From NCBI GenBank assembly GCA_029931535.1, contig JAQPZY010001405.1:1883001-1947000 (forward strand): a stretch of 64,000 nucleotides of DNA. The letters run 5' to 3'. The notes beneath the pieces are model-generated. The model did no database searches and was not told the origin of the DNA. It saw only the letters and a list, made by a program, of their open reading frames with translations. The stretch is from Margaritifera margaritifera (Eukaryota > Mollusca > Bivalvia > Unionida > Margaritiferidae). Position 1 is the stretch's first letter; every line of letters starts with the position of its first letter. This document shows, piece after piece, positions 54,739-64,000 of the stretch. The position numbers and the translations under genes are program-made.

Positions 54739-55335
54739 AATACTACAAGGGAGGACACTTCTCTCCTTTTTGGCGTGACCTATTTAAGAATCGACGCTGA
54801 TATTTCGAGCTATACTTCGCACAGCATAATAAATTTGGTACCGATGCTTAGCTCTGGCATTCGACTTTTTATGCATACACAAAGTTGGACTTACTACCAC
54901 ACTTTTAAGGAATGCCAGACCATTTTCCCACGCTACCAGTCGGCATGGTCACGATCGTGCCCGCTTAATATGCAAGTGCTACGAGCTGAATGGAGTACGG
55001 CCCTCTCATTGTTCGACTGAAAATGACGTACTACGCCTACTGATTATCTGATTTTCAGTCAACCAATAAGGGGGCAGATTCCATTTAGTGTGTTGTAGCT
55101 GCATATTAAGCGGGCGCGATCATGGCCATGTCGACCGGTAGAGTGGGAAAATGGTCTGGCATTCCTTAAAGGTGTGGTAGTAAGTCAAACTTTGTGTATG
55201 CATACAAAGTCGAATGCCTGGGCTAAATATCGGTACCAAATTTATTACACCACGCAAAGTGTCGCTTGAAATAATAGCGTTGATTCGCAAATAGTTCGCG
55301 CTAGAAAGGAGAGAAGTGTCCTCCCTTGTAGTATT
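54739..55335. mobile_element. 597-bp foldback (palindromic) element
   Basis: The two halves (54739-55037 and about 55045-55335) are inverted copies separated by a loop of roughly 10-20 bp. Ends read AATACTACAAGGGAGGACAC, then TTCTCTCC, on both strands, and TAT lies outside each end (possible 3-bp target duplication). Long frames on both strands (plus 54610-55020, minus 55120-55353) encode near-identical text such as SWTYYHTFKECQTIFP versus SLTYYHTFKECQTIFP. That is because the arms are the same sequence. I do not take it as a protein. Confidence 0.85.
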
Positions 55336-55344
55336 TATGTAGTT

Positions 55345-55775
55345 TATGTACACATATCATGATATCTATCTGAATCTTGGTGCACATATCAGGATATCTA
55401 TGTGAATCTAGCTTACACGTATCAGGATATCTATGTGAATCTTGGTACACATATCAGACTAATTGTTTAGACATGCCTTTTGCTATTTATAATTTTTCAG
55501 TTTAAACTTTTTTAATGTTTTCATCCATTTTGTCTCTTCATCCATGCATCCAGAATTCACACAAGTTTTCAGAGCACGACTCTAAAACCATTCAAGATAT
55601 CTCAAAGAATCTTTGGTACACGTGTCAAGCAGGTTGCATAGAGGTGTCTTGTGAGGCTTAGAATTTTCAGCATTCAGTTGAAACCATGGAAGCAAAGTGA
55701 AGCAGAAGTAGTACATAAATTGAGAGTGCTGGACCATAGGATCGTTCAGTTTTAGTCTTTACATAAGTGGAGGAC
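55345..55775. repeat. Short tandem repeat plus non-coding sequence
   Basis: ATATCA.GATATCTATGTGAATCTTGG.ACACATATCA-type units of about 43 bp recur near 55356, 55383, 55424 and 55445. The rest is non-coding and includes TCAAGATATCTCAAAGAATC text typical of dispersed repeats. Confidence 0.55.
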
Positions 55776-55784
55776 TGAGTGGAT

Positions 55785-55865
55785 ACTGTATATGCTCGAT
55801 TATAAGTCAGGGTCTATGTTGTTTGTTCTACTGATTACTTCTAACAAACTGCATAAACGCAGATC
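55785..55865. mobile_element. Hairpin MITE fragment (AGATCTGG family)
   Basis: Contains GTATATGCTCGATTATAAGT, CAGGGTCTATGTTGTTTG and TTCTACTGATTACTTCTAAC, then AACTGCATAAACGCAGATCT. Rearranged or truncated copy of the family. Confidence 0.5.
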
Positions 55866-55869
55866 TCAT

Positions 55870-56745
55870 ACATGCTAACAATTATGCTTTTGGCATAATC
55901 ATTACACATTTTTTCACCATACACTCGCCAGTATATGGATTACGATTTTTTGGTACATTAACAAAAATAAAAATAAAGCAATAAAAAGTTGTGTTTGTCA
56001 TTTTTATTATCATCTCTTTAATCCCATACATTATAGACATTTTTGAGAATATTCTAATAAAGAATGCTGCGTAAGAATAGTGTAAGAGCACATTTGTCCA
56101 TCGTAGACCTACATGTACTTTCCATATTTTCTATTTATAGCAGCTGTATATGACACATTTCCAAGAAAACAGATGGGTTTCCTCAATTTTAAAACTTGTC
56201 TCACTGATTCATTATATTTTCATAAATATATTTAGGCAGAGGACCAGTCTATACTTTAAAAAATATGGCACCAGATGTTAAGCAAAACAGGCTTTATCAA
56301 TGTGACTCATGGATATTATATGATTGAAAAATGTAGAGGAGAGGGAGGTTTTTTAACTTCAAAACATGTCGGATCAAATAAAGGACAAATCAATAGCGCT
56401 TTACAAATTAAAAAAAAAATATGAGATGTAATACAGCACATCGTCATGCTCATTGCAGAATTTGTGGACTTTATGATAATTGATTGAAAGTTAGACACGT
56501 AGACTCATTAAAGTGTGTATTGTATATAAATAATTTGTCAATATGTTTGTGTTTGCATTCTGGTACTAATCCACATGGATTTTTCCCATTTGTGACAAGA
56601 ATTTTAACAGCTGCAGATCGGGGTTAGTAGCAAAAATAAATGTATATTTTTCACACAGTTTCCTGTAATTATGGCATGTAATATATAGATTACACTTTTT
56701 GTGCTCAGATTACGCTTTTTTGCCACTTATATTATGCTTATACCT
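55870..56745. other. No recognisable feature
   Basis: AT-rich non-coding DNA with no supported gene. Confidence 0.35.
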
Positions 56746-56749
56746 CTCT

Positions 56750-56832
56750 AGTGGTTGGCATGTATGAAATCTGCAAGCGCATTATGCGACTGCATATCAA
56801 TCCACCTTATAAGTGAGTATATGCAGTATGTC
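56750..56832. mobile_element. Hairpin MITE remnant (AGATCTGG family)
   Basis: CGCATTATGCGACTGCATAT, then CACCTTATAAGTGAGTATAT and GCAGTA. Right end of the family, diverged. Confidence 0.4.
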
Positions 56833-57047
56833 ATCTCAGATGATTACAACTCTTATTTCAATTTAAACATTATTTTTTGTTGTGAATCGTACCTTTGACA
56901 AATTATTTTGTCTGTGTACAGTTATGCTTAATCAAATAGGGGCCAGTTAATGAACAGTTTCTCTTCATGATTGAGGAAAAAAAAAAGGTTTTCAAACATT
57001 CATGTAAAAGGTAATCGACCAGAGGTCAAAGCAAAACTGTACAGACT

Positions 57048-57335
57048 TGGTTAGTTCGACCAAAAAAAAAAAAATATGTGTGTTTCCTATTGCACTGGTT
57101 TTAAAATTAGGGTAGGCAGGTAGGATTTTTTTTTTTTTTTTTAAACATTATATATAAATAAAATAATATTTCAATCACTTCAAAGTACTGGGAAAAACCG
57201 ACTCAATTAGATGCACAAATTAATTTCGGCAATTGTTTTTTTTTGGTGGGGGGGGGTAAAAAGTGCTAGTCAGCAGTGAGAAACAGGGACGGTCAGCCGA
57301 CCGGAAACACACATTTTTTTGTGTGTGGCCTTAAT
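57048..57335. mobile_element. Possible MITE with A-rich inverted ends
   Basis: GACCAAAAAAAA..ATATGTGTGTTTCC on the left pairs with the opposite-strand right end GGCCACACACAAAAAAATGT, then GTGTTTCC. Inside are a long T run and a G9 tract. The low-complexity content makes this tentative. Confidence 0.35.
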
Positions 57336-57417
57336 GTAATACTCTCTCATTGTAACACTGTCTGTGGGAGCATAGAGTATACTGACTTAGAGTGAGACCA
57401 CCTTATAATGAAGTACA

Positions 57418-57510
57418 GTGAACCTCTCTCATAAAGCAACCCCTCCTATAGCAGGAAAGTGGCCTTACAAGAGGGGTTGCCTTTCTAGAGGGGGATCACA
57501 TAGATGTGAG
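57418..57510. mobile_element. Truncated Tigger/pogo-like end
   Basis: TA followed by CAGTGAACCTCTCTCATAAA, then GCAACCCCTCC. An internal inverted pair, AACCCCTC.TAT / AGAGGGGTTGCC, follows. No second terminus was found. Confidence 0.45.
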
Positions 57511-57733
57511 TAATAATTACATATAGAAGTAAGAAAGGCATGACTAATGGTTAAATATTTAATATTTAATTTAAAAATCATATGCATGCTGTGTGAACAG
57601 TTTGATGAAAATTTTATTATTGTTATTTAAAATACTTCTGAATTTTCAACAATTGCAGTTCAAAACCATTTGAAAATCACGGTACAAGCATCTTACTGTA
57701 ATGATCATTCTCTGTCCATTCCATTTTCCCACT

Positions 57734-57891
57734 GCTGCAGAATATATAACTGAAGAAGCCTATTTGAATCTTTTTAACATAAAATTTCTCTGCAGTGATC
57801 AAAGGACTCTTCCTCGAATTGCTTTCACTTTTTCTTATAAACGGGGAATGTCTGATTACATTTTGCATTTTTTACAACAACATGATTCCTA
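57734..57891 (+). other. Exon-like open frame, unassigned
   Basis: After a pyrimidine-rich acceptor (CATTTTCCCACTGCTGCAG) a frame reads EYITEEAYLNLFNIKFLCSD, then QRTLPRIAFTFSYKRG, and stops after a further 15 or so residues. It could be a terminal exon. I see no poly-A signal close by, no family match and no partner exon. Confidence 0.2.
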
Positions 57892-58083
57892 GCTCATACA
57901 CGAAATGCTCTGTGTTTGCAAAAGAAGTGAACTTGTCATGTGATTGACTGGTTTTAGTCTAGTCCCCTTTCAAATACATTTCATAATCTAAAGAGAGAAG
58001 CCATTATTAAGGCTGCAACTTTTTACCAAAATTTCTAAATGTGTACATGGTTTACAATAATTGAAACAATGCTGTTTAACTGA

Positions 58084-58162
58084 AACAATTAATGCGATGG
58101 CAGATCTGGGTCTATGCAGTTTGCAGTTGGTATCGGCGTTATACGCGAGTATATACAGTAAG
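58084..58162. mobile_element. Hairpin MITE fragment (AGATCTGG family)
   Basis: GCGATGGCAGATCTGGGTCT, ATGCAGTTTGCAGTTGGTAT, CGGCGTTATACGCGAGTATA and TACAGTA. Right arm of the family with a near-consensus end. Confidence 0.7.
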
Positions 58163-58169
58163 TCTTGTA

Positions 58170-59045
58170 ACATGAAAGTTGTATATTTTGTTGGCTTCAC
58201 AAACTATCCCATCAGATTTCACAAAATGCAATTAGTTCCAAATCAAGAAACTAAAACACTAAATTCTTATTTAGATCTCTGATTTGTATTTAAAATTACA
58301 TTACATTCTGCAAACACACACAAATAAAAATAAAAACGAGACAAAAAAAGTAACGGAAAGTAGAGAATGAACTGAAATTATATTTTTGTATTTTGTTCCC
58401 CTAGAATAGCCTCCCATGTTCAGTGCTTGTTGTGCTTTGATTCAACAATTGTCACGGAAGGCTCCCTGCTCAAGCAGCACTTTGACCTATAATTAGTTGA
58501 CAATGGTTGACAACAATGGCAGGTCTTTTTTTCTCTCTACAAGGCATCTGATAAAAATGCTTTCTATTAGCCACTTATTCCAACTAGCACTTCATGAATG
58601 GCTGCTGAAATGCCAAATTAATCTTAATTCATTGGCTAATTTCATCGTCCTGGCAGTTTGATTGAAATTGCTCTTTCAGAGCTAATCTTTAAATTAGTAT
58701 AATTACTTGACCCTTTTGCAATTGTAGTCGTTTGTATCACAGTTGGTGACATAATTGGGCTTTTTCAAAGGCAATTTCACATGTTGTGTTGCTTTTTTGT
58801 CCCTTACCTTCTGTGGACATGAGGAAGTTTTTTTAATGTACATTTGTATTGTGTGTGTGTGTATGCCTGTCTGGTTTTTGAGTATGGTGGATGTTGAGAA
58901 CTTCTTGTAATTTGCAGGACATTGTGCTGAGAAGTATGTAGAAGAAAAGCAAAAAAGTACAAAATACAAAAATGGTCAGAAGTAGACCACAAATTTTAAA
59001 ATAATTCTGTTTTTTAATTTTTGTTATCTTGTGTGGATTTGGGAT
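58170..59045. other. No recognisable feature
   Basis: Non-coding interval. A short GT run occurs near 58850. Confidence 0.35.
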
Positions 59046-59059
59046 TTAAAATAGGACTG

Positions 59060-59212
59060 ATATTGTAAGAAGCTACTCATGGAGGCAGGAGCCATGTTGA
59101 ATTTGGTTACCATGGTGCATCCTTGGGAAAATTCTTATGCACTTTACCCATTTGGCCCCGCACTAAAAAACCTGTGCTATGTCATAGAACACCAAACCAA
59201 ACCAGTCCATTT
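59060..59212 (+). mobile_element. SINE 3' part (family 2)
   Basis: GCCATGTTGAATTTGGTTAC, CATGGTGCATCCTTGGGAAA and TTTACCCATTTGGCCCCGCA, with the tail TCATAGAACACCAAACCAAA. Matches the body order at 9815 and 34910. Confidence 0.55.
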
Positions 59213-59248
59213 GTATTGTGAATCATAAGACAATTCAGTTTGTTTACA

Positions 59249-59389
59249 AGAGTTGTAGTAGCTCAGTGGTTAATGTGTTGAACTCGCAATCAGTAGATTG
59301 AAGGTTTGATTCCTGAAAAGACCAGCCCAGGTAGGCTGCCATGGTTTGTGTCTTGGCAAGGCACTCTTCTCAGATTGCACAGGCACTTG
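59249..59389 (+). mobile_element. tRNA-derived SINE head
   Basis: A-box-like TAGCTCAGTGGTTAATGTG and B-box-like GGTTTGATTCCTG, followed by AGGCTGCCATGGTTTGTGTC and TTGGCAAGGCACTCTTCTC. Its 3' part appears displaced or replaced by the hairpin MITE beginning at 59390. Confidence 0.65.
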
Positions 59390-59686
59390 CCATATTTACT
59401 TGCGTATAATTCGATACCAACTGCAAACTGCATAGACCCAGATCTCCTGTGGCATAATGCGCCGGCAGATCTGGGTCTATGCAGTTTGTAAGGACTAATA
59501 AGTAGAACAAACAACATAGACCCTGATCTGCTGTCACATAATGTGCTAGCAGATCAGGGTCTGGGTTATTCTACTGATTAGTCCTTACAAACTGCATAGA
59601 CCCAGATCTGCCAGCACATTATGCGATGGCAGATCTGGGTCTATGCAGTTTGCAGTTGGTATCAGCTTATATGCGAGTATATACAG
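59390..59686. mobile_element. 297-bp multi-hairpin MITE, complete copy
   Basis: The outer inverted ends are CATATTTACTTGCGTATAAT (left) and, on the opposite strand, CTGTATATACTCGCATATAA (right), then GATACCAACTGCAAACTGCA on both. Inside, three successive stem-loops share the stem TAGACCC(A/T)GATCTGC, at about 59424-59489, 59507-59562 and 59585-59655. The whole is also one large inverted repeat. TA follows the right end. No coding capacity. At least seven fragments of the family occur in the window. Confidence 0.8.
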
Positions 59687-59689
59687 TAG

Positions 59690-60105
59690 ATCTTGATTTT
59701 ATTCAAATTCGTGAGGTAACACAGTTTGGTAACACAAACAAGTACGAATGGATTTTTATCAGATCCAGTTTGTGGAAATATCTGATAAATAATACCATTA
59801 AATGATGAATAATGCCTTGAATGATGCCATTTACATAACTTTTTTTTTCTTGAACAAAATGTTAATTATAGATTTAACCAAACTTAGCACATAGGTATAT
59901 CTTGACATTGTCAGAAACATTGGATGATTTTTTTATCTGTGATATCAGGTTCAAGGTCAATGACCATGACCAAGAATTTTGCACTGCATTTTCAGGTATG
60001 TTGTGAACATGCCAATTCAGACATATAATAAAATATTTTTGTCACCAAATCTGTTATGTTGGAGTTTCAAAAGAATATCAGACATGGTTTCAGTACTCGG
60101 CAGTT
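59690..60105. other. Non-coding, dispersed-repeat-like sequence
   Basis: CAGGTTCAAGGTCAATGACC and GATAAATAATACC.TTAAATGATGAATAATG are typical of tandem or dispersed repeats, but no full unit can be delimited. Confidence 0.35.
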
Positions 60106-60109
60106 AAAA

Positions 60110-60195
60110 AGAAAAAATGGTCTTGTTTTGAATTCCTGGAAATTCATTTTGGCCAGTAGAGTGTCAGCCCTGATGAAGGACTCTTGTTCTGGAGA
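60110..60195. repeat. Dispersed repeat C (copy 2)
   Basis: Direct match to 53880-53965. The 62-codon plus frame here is an accident of this repeat. Confidence 0.55.
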
Positions 60196-60199
60196 TTTG

Positions 60200-60724
60200 C
60201 TAAGCAGTGAAGAATGCTACTTCATTCATTGGAAAGCAGCATAACGCCTAAAACAGAAAATAACAGAAAATCAAAGATTTATTTAGCTCAGCCTCAGGGC
60301 TTTTGTGTACGATGACAAAGCAAATGGAAAGTTATGGAAAGGGCAATTGTACTAAAAGATTCCTATTTTTTCTTACAGATGCAATTGTTTCCAGAAAATT
60401 TTGTGGATATGTTATATTCAAGTTAGTGCCTAACATAAAGTAATACATGTATAGTTTTTGGTGCATCTAAACTTGTAACTAATGCACTGGATTTTATGAA
60501 AAATGTTGAAAAATGAAAAAAATATATAAATAACTTTATTATTGTAAAGATATCTATAAAGTCCCTCATTATACTGATGCCCCTATTATGACAAGGATAT
60601 AGTTATGGATCCCTTTAAAAATTGTCAAATTTTATTATATCATTGTGCTACTTAATTATTTCACTTTATTTTAGTACTTGGCTTATGAGAACCAATTATA
60701 ATGTTATTGAATACATTTTCTTGT

Positions 60725-60725
<1 letters not shown>
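60200..60725. other. No recognisable feature
   Basis: AT-rich non-coding DNA. Confidence 0.35.

Positions 60726-60729
<4 letters not shown>

Positions 60730-60805
<76 letters not shown>
60730..60805. repeat. (TA)n microsatellite
   Basis: About 38 TA units. Confidence 0.98.
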
Positions 60806-60807
<2 letters not shown>

Positions 60808-61204
60808 ATACTCTAGGTCTGCTCAACTTGATACACTTCAAAGAAATCATGGATCTGCACCTATAATATAACTGTATGGTACTGACTGGGATCTAATAAA
60901 TATGTCCAGGTGGCATAAATATAAATGTTAATATATTATGTTTCCATGGTTACTGACTGCTTATATAAACAAATGTTAAAATGTTACTGACCTCTTGACA
61001 AACATATTTATCACAAGAAGATGGCTAATCTAATTGTATTTAGGTTATAAATAACACAAATACACAGCACTCCCTGTTTATGCTAAATGCAGCAGAAGTA
61101 AACAATAGTACAGTGTATATTACTTGTCACATTCATGGAAGTGAGCATTTCTAACAGTTTGGCTTTTAACATGTACCTACTGGTATATGTATGGTACTTT
61201 TCTT

Positions 61205-61384
<180 letters not shown>

Positions 61385-61439
61385 TCATGTGTGTGTCTGT
61401 GTATGTGTGTGTGTCATGCAATGCATAAAAGAGAGAGAA

Positions 61440-62300
61440 GATAGAATGGCTGACAGTAGAACAATTGCATATACACCTAATCTTAAGATATAATTGACAG
61501 ATTGATTAAATCGATAAGTAAAATTATACAGAAGTTTACATGAACAAAAGCTGTACTGACCCTGAAGTTTCATAGTTTCTAAGATATAAATACGTTTAAA
61601 GAAGAGTAACAAATTGTTTCTTTTGGTCATTGACTAATTGGGCACATATAGGGATAATGTATCAGGTATAAATTTTGTACTTCTTGTACTGCATATGTTT
61701 GTCAAAGAAAAAAATGTATATAAAAATACAAAAATTTGCAAGAAAACCGCAATAATACTATCAAAAGTTTTGACTCCGTAAAAAAAAAAAAAAAAAAAAA
61801 AATTCCAAGAAAAATTTACTCCCCCCATCCCCCTCAACAAATCAAAAAAATACACAAAAAATATCCAGAATTCAGAAGTATAAGTTTTCCAAGCATATGC
61901 AAAAAAGTAACAAGACAGGGTCTCTCTGGAGTCGTGGTAATATTACAGTACCATGATGTAATTGGAGTGATGTCTGGTTCTTTCAAAAGATGGGTGATAA
62001 CAAGCTTTACCACAGTATGAGAGCTTTCCTTCCCAATATGTGACTTTATTAGTAGGTAGTTAATACAGAATTTTTCAATGCATGATCATTTTTTCTTTGA
62101 AACTGCTATCATTGGCAAATTCTGAGAAAAAAAAAAACAGAAATGTTAATCTAAAACAATACCAAAAAAATCCTTATCAGACCCTCAAAAAATGAATGAG
62201 CTAAATATTGGACACAAAATATGAGGAATGGTGAGCAATTTGCTCACGTAATTATACCACTGTCTCACCTGCATCTATCTATAACCTTGTGATGGAGACG
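61440..62300. other. No recognisable feature
   Basis: A poly-A tract (61781-61802) and AT-rich DNA with no supported gene. Confidence 0.35.
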
Positions 62301-62329
62301 AGTCTGTAGTAACAAAAGTAAGTAACTAT

Positions 62330-63400
62330 TGAGAAAGTAGTGCGAGTACAGTGATGCATCAACATGCATATCTTCAAATGATGACCATAACATGTACTAA
62401 GTTTCACAGCAGTCAACTGAAAATGGCAAGAGTAGTTGCATTCACAAAATTCTGTAATATATTGCATCCAGCTGTAAGTCAAAAAGGGCAATAACTCTTA
62501 CAAAAATCACGGAGCACAAAGATTTGTCAAAATACAAAAAAAAAATCTGAAAGACAATTTGTGTTCAAAAGAGATTGTCTTACATTTCATTCAGGTGTAG
62601 GACAAAAATGGCAGTATCTCTTAAAAATCGTAAAAGGACGGTAATGTCTTGATATGTGCATCTAAAGATAATGTTCATAACATACCAAGTTTCACACACA
62701 TCCTTCAAAAATACAACTCTCAGTAGTTGTTTTCACATTCAGCTACAATACAAAAAAAGCAAATACTCTTGCAGAAGCAAAAGTGAGGGTTGCAGGTTTG
62801 ATACCCACCCAGTCCAGCCTGGGTCAACTGCCTCAGTGTGTCCATGGGAAAGGCACTTAGCTGCCATTTCCTCAGCATGATATAGCCAACATTGTGTTAA
62901 AAATGCTGTTAACCCCCCCCCCCCCAAAAAAAAAAAAGCAAACTGAAGCAAAGGTATTTGTTAATATGCATCAACTTCAGATAATGGCCATAGCATTTCA
63001 TGGCAATCCATTGAAAACTAAGACTAATTGCATTTACAAGATTCAGCTGCATGTTAAAAATGTCAATAACTCTTATATTGATATGCACATCTTCTGGTGA
63101 TGACAATAATGATTACAATGTTTCATTGGTAATCCATCAACTACTGCAGGACTAGTTGCACTAACAAGATTGTGTGCTGGATGGAAGGATGGATGGACAG
63201 ACACAAGGATTTCTATATATCCCACAAAGGAGGAGTTATAAAAACAATACAAATTTTGACAACCAAAAAAGTATAAAAAAAGTTTGAGTCTATGTAGCAC
63301 CAGATGATGACCATAATATTTTCCAAGTTTAATGGCAATCCATTGAAAAATGTGAGACTAATTGCGTTTACAAGATTCTGTCATATTCATGTTGACTAAT
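62330..63400. repeat. Degenerate ~240-330-bp tandem repeat, about 4-5 units
   Basis: The block GCATAT.TTC..ATGATGACCATAA.AT, TCACAGCAATCCATTGAAAA, ..GACTAATTGCATT.ACAAGATT, AATAACTCTTA recurs near 62370, 62660, 62965, 63095 and 63300. One unit ends GGATGGACAGACACAAGGAT, then ATATATCCCACAAAGG, a type of ending common in molluscan dispersed repeats. A SINE interrupts the array. Confidence 0.65.
62775..62910 (+). mobile_element. SINE copy (family 2) inside the tandem repeat
   Basis: B-box-like GCAGGTTTGATACCCACCC, then TGTGTCCATGGGAAAGGCAC and TTAGCTGCCATTTCCTCAGC, ending at a C tract and poly-A (62911-62937). Confidence 0.65.
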
Positions 63401-63589
63401 GTTTATTGCTTAGCAGTAGGGGTCAAACGATGTTATTTATTTACCACCTTTCAAATGGTTTCTCTTTTAATTGATATCATGTAAAGCTAAAGTTCCAGTT
63501 TTTCTTGTTGAGTATTAGAGCCATTGATATCAGCTTTTACATATTGACTATTTACTTGCCAAGGATATATACAGTGATTGACCAAACTG

Positions 63590-64000
63590 AATCTGGTAAT
63601 ACTATTCATCTCCACCTCTCCCCATCCCACAACCCAATCTGGTAATACTATTCATCTCCACCTCTCCCCATCCCACAACCCAATCTGGTAATACTATTCA
63701 TCTCCACTTCTCCCCATCCCACAACCCAATCTGGTAATACTATTCATCTCCACCTCTCCGCATCCCACAACCCAATCTGGTAATACTATTCATCTCCACC
63801 TCTCCCCATCCCACAACCCAATCTGGTAATACTATTCATCTCCACTTCTCTCCATCCCACAACCCAATCTGGTAAAACTGTTTGTCTCCACTTCTCCCCA
63901 TCCCACAACCCAATCTGGTAATACTATTCATCTCCACCTCTCCCCATCCCACAACCCAATCTGGTAAAACTGTTTGTCTCCACTTCTCCCCATCCCACAA
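63590..64000. repeat. 46-bp minisatellite, about 9 copies, open at window edge
   Basis: The unit is AATCTGGTAATACTATTCAT followed by CTCCACCTCTCCCCATCCCA and CAACCC. Copies start at 63590, 63636 and every 46 bp after. Most are near identical. Copy 7 and copy 9 carry a variant, AAAACTGTTTGTCTCCACTT, so variant and standard units alternate near the end. The array continues past the window. Confidence 0.95.

Noticed and set aside
54610..55353. A plus/minus pair of similar proteins (136 and 77 codons)
   Set aside because: The two frames are the two arms of one foldback element. No known domain and no independent coding evidence.
57340..57425. A second MITE with ends TACTCTCTCATTGTAA
   Set aside because: The inverted partner (GTACTTCATTATAAGG) is too diverged to support an element.
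60056..60244. 62-codon plus frame as a possible gene
   Set aside because: The sequence matches another place in the window (53840-53980) as a dispersed repeat.

Overview
This window is repeat-dense, AT-rich animal nuclear DNA, most likely from a marine lophotrochozoan and probably a mollusc. That reading rests on long introns or intergenic space, many microsatellites, tRNA-derived SINEs, and a mixture of DIRS, Jockey/CR1, MULE, hAT and pogo/Tigger elements. Nothing looks prokaryotic. Almost every short open reading frame is chance, microsatellite translation or transposon debris. The one host exon I recognise with good support is a 162-bp phase-0 exon at 19314-19475 (minus strand) encoding the N-terminal part of ASCC2 (activating signal cointegrator 1 complex subunit 2). 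No other ASCC2 exon was recognised, so the surrounding sequence is probably its introns and flanks. A second possible exon (45047-45169, plus) has good splice signals but no family assignment.

Layout. 1-2.2 kb: little recognisable, one weak pogo helix-turn-helix relic. 2.2-4.0 kb: 5' part of a DIRS-like retrotransposon (minus). 4.4-9.3 kb: a large terminal-inverted-repeat (TIR) element (A1) carrying a duplicated block, a perfect 36-bp minisatellite and a nested hAT-like transposon (6201-7805). 10.4-16.1 kb: a near full-length decayed DIRS-like element (minus) with inverted terminal repeats and an internal complementary region. 16.4-19.1 kb: a second copy of the TIR family (A2), split by a 1.5-kb pogo-like element. 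19.3 kb: the ASCC2 exon. 20.5-21.5 kb: a Jockey-type RT tail split by a 300-bp MITE. 22.7-24.2 kb: possible Tigger-like relic. 24.95-26.64 kb: MULE transposase relic abutting a CR1/L2-type RT fragment (26.64-27.19 kb). 28.5-42 kb: mostly non-coding DNA with hAT MITEs, SINEs and microsatellites. 45.7-49.6 kb: a Jockey/CR1-type retrotransposon (minus) interrupted by a 2.2-kb hAT-like element with perfect 6-bp target duplication. 50.2-51.1 kb: ~145-bp tandem repeats. 51.9-53.5 kb: pogo/Tigger-like element. 54.7-55.3 kb: 597-bp foldback element. 56.7-59.7 kb: hairpin MITEs and SINEs. 60.7-61.4 kb: TA microsatellites. 62.3-64 kb: two tandem-repeat arrays, the last a 46-bp minisatellite running off the window edge.

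The striking feature is nested, datable insertions. Two hAT-like elements share TIRs beginning CATAC(A/T)TG and 6-bp rather than 8-bp target duplications. A pogo-like element and a family of multi-hairpin MITEs share related TIRs. The DIRS element keeps the terminal and internal complementary regions expected of its family.
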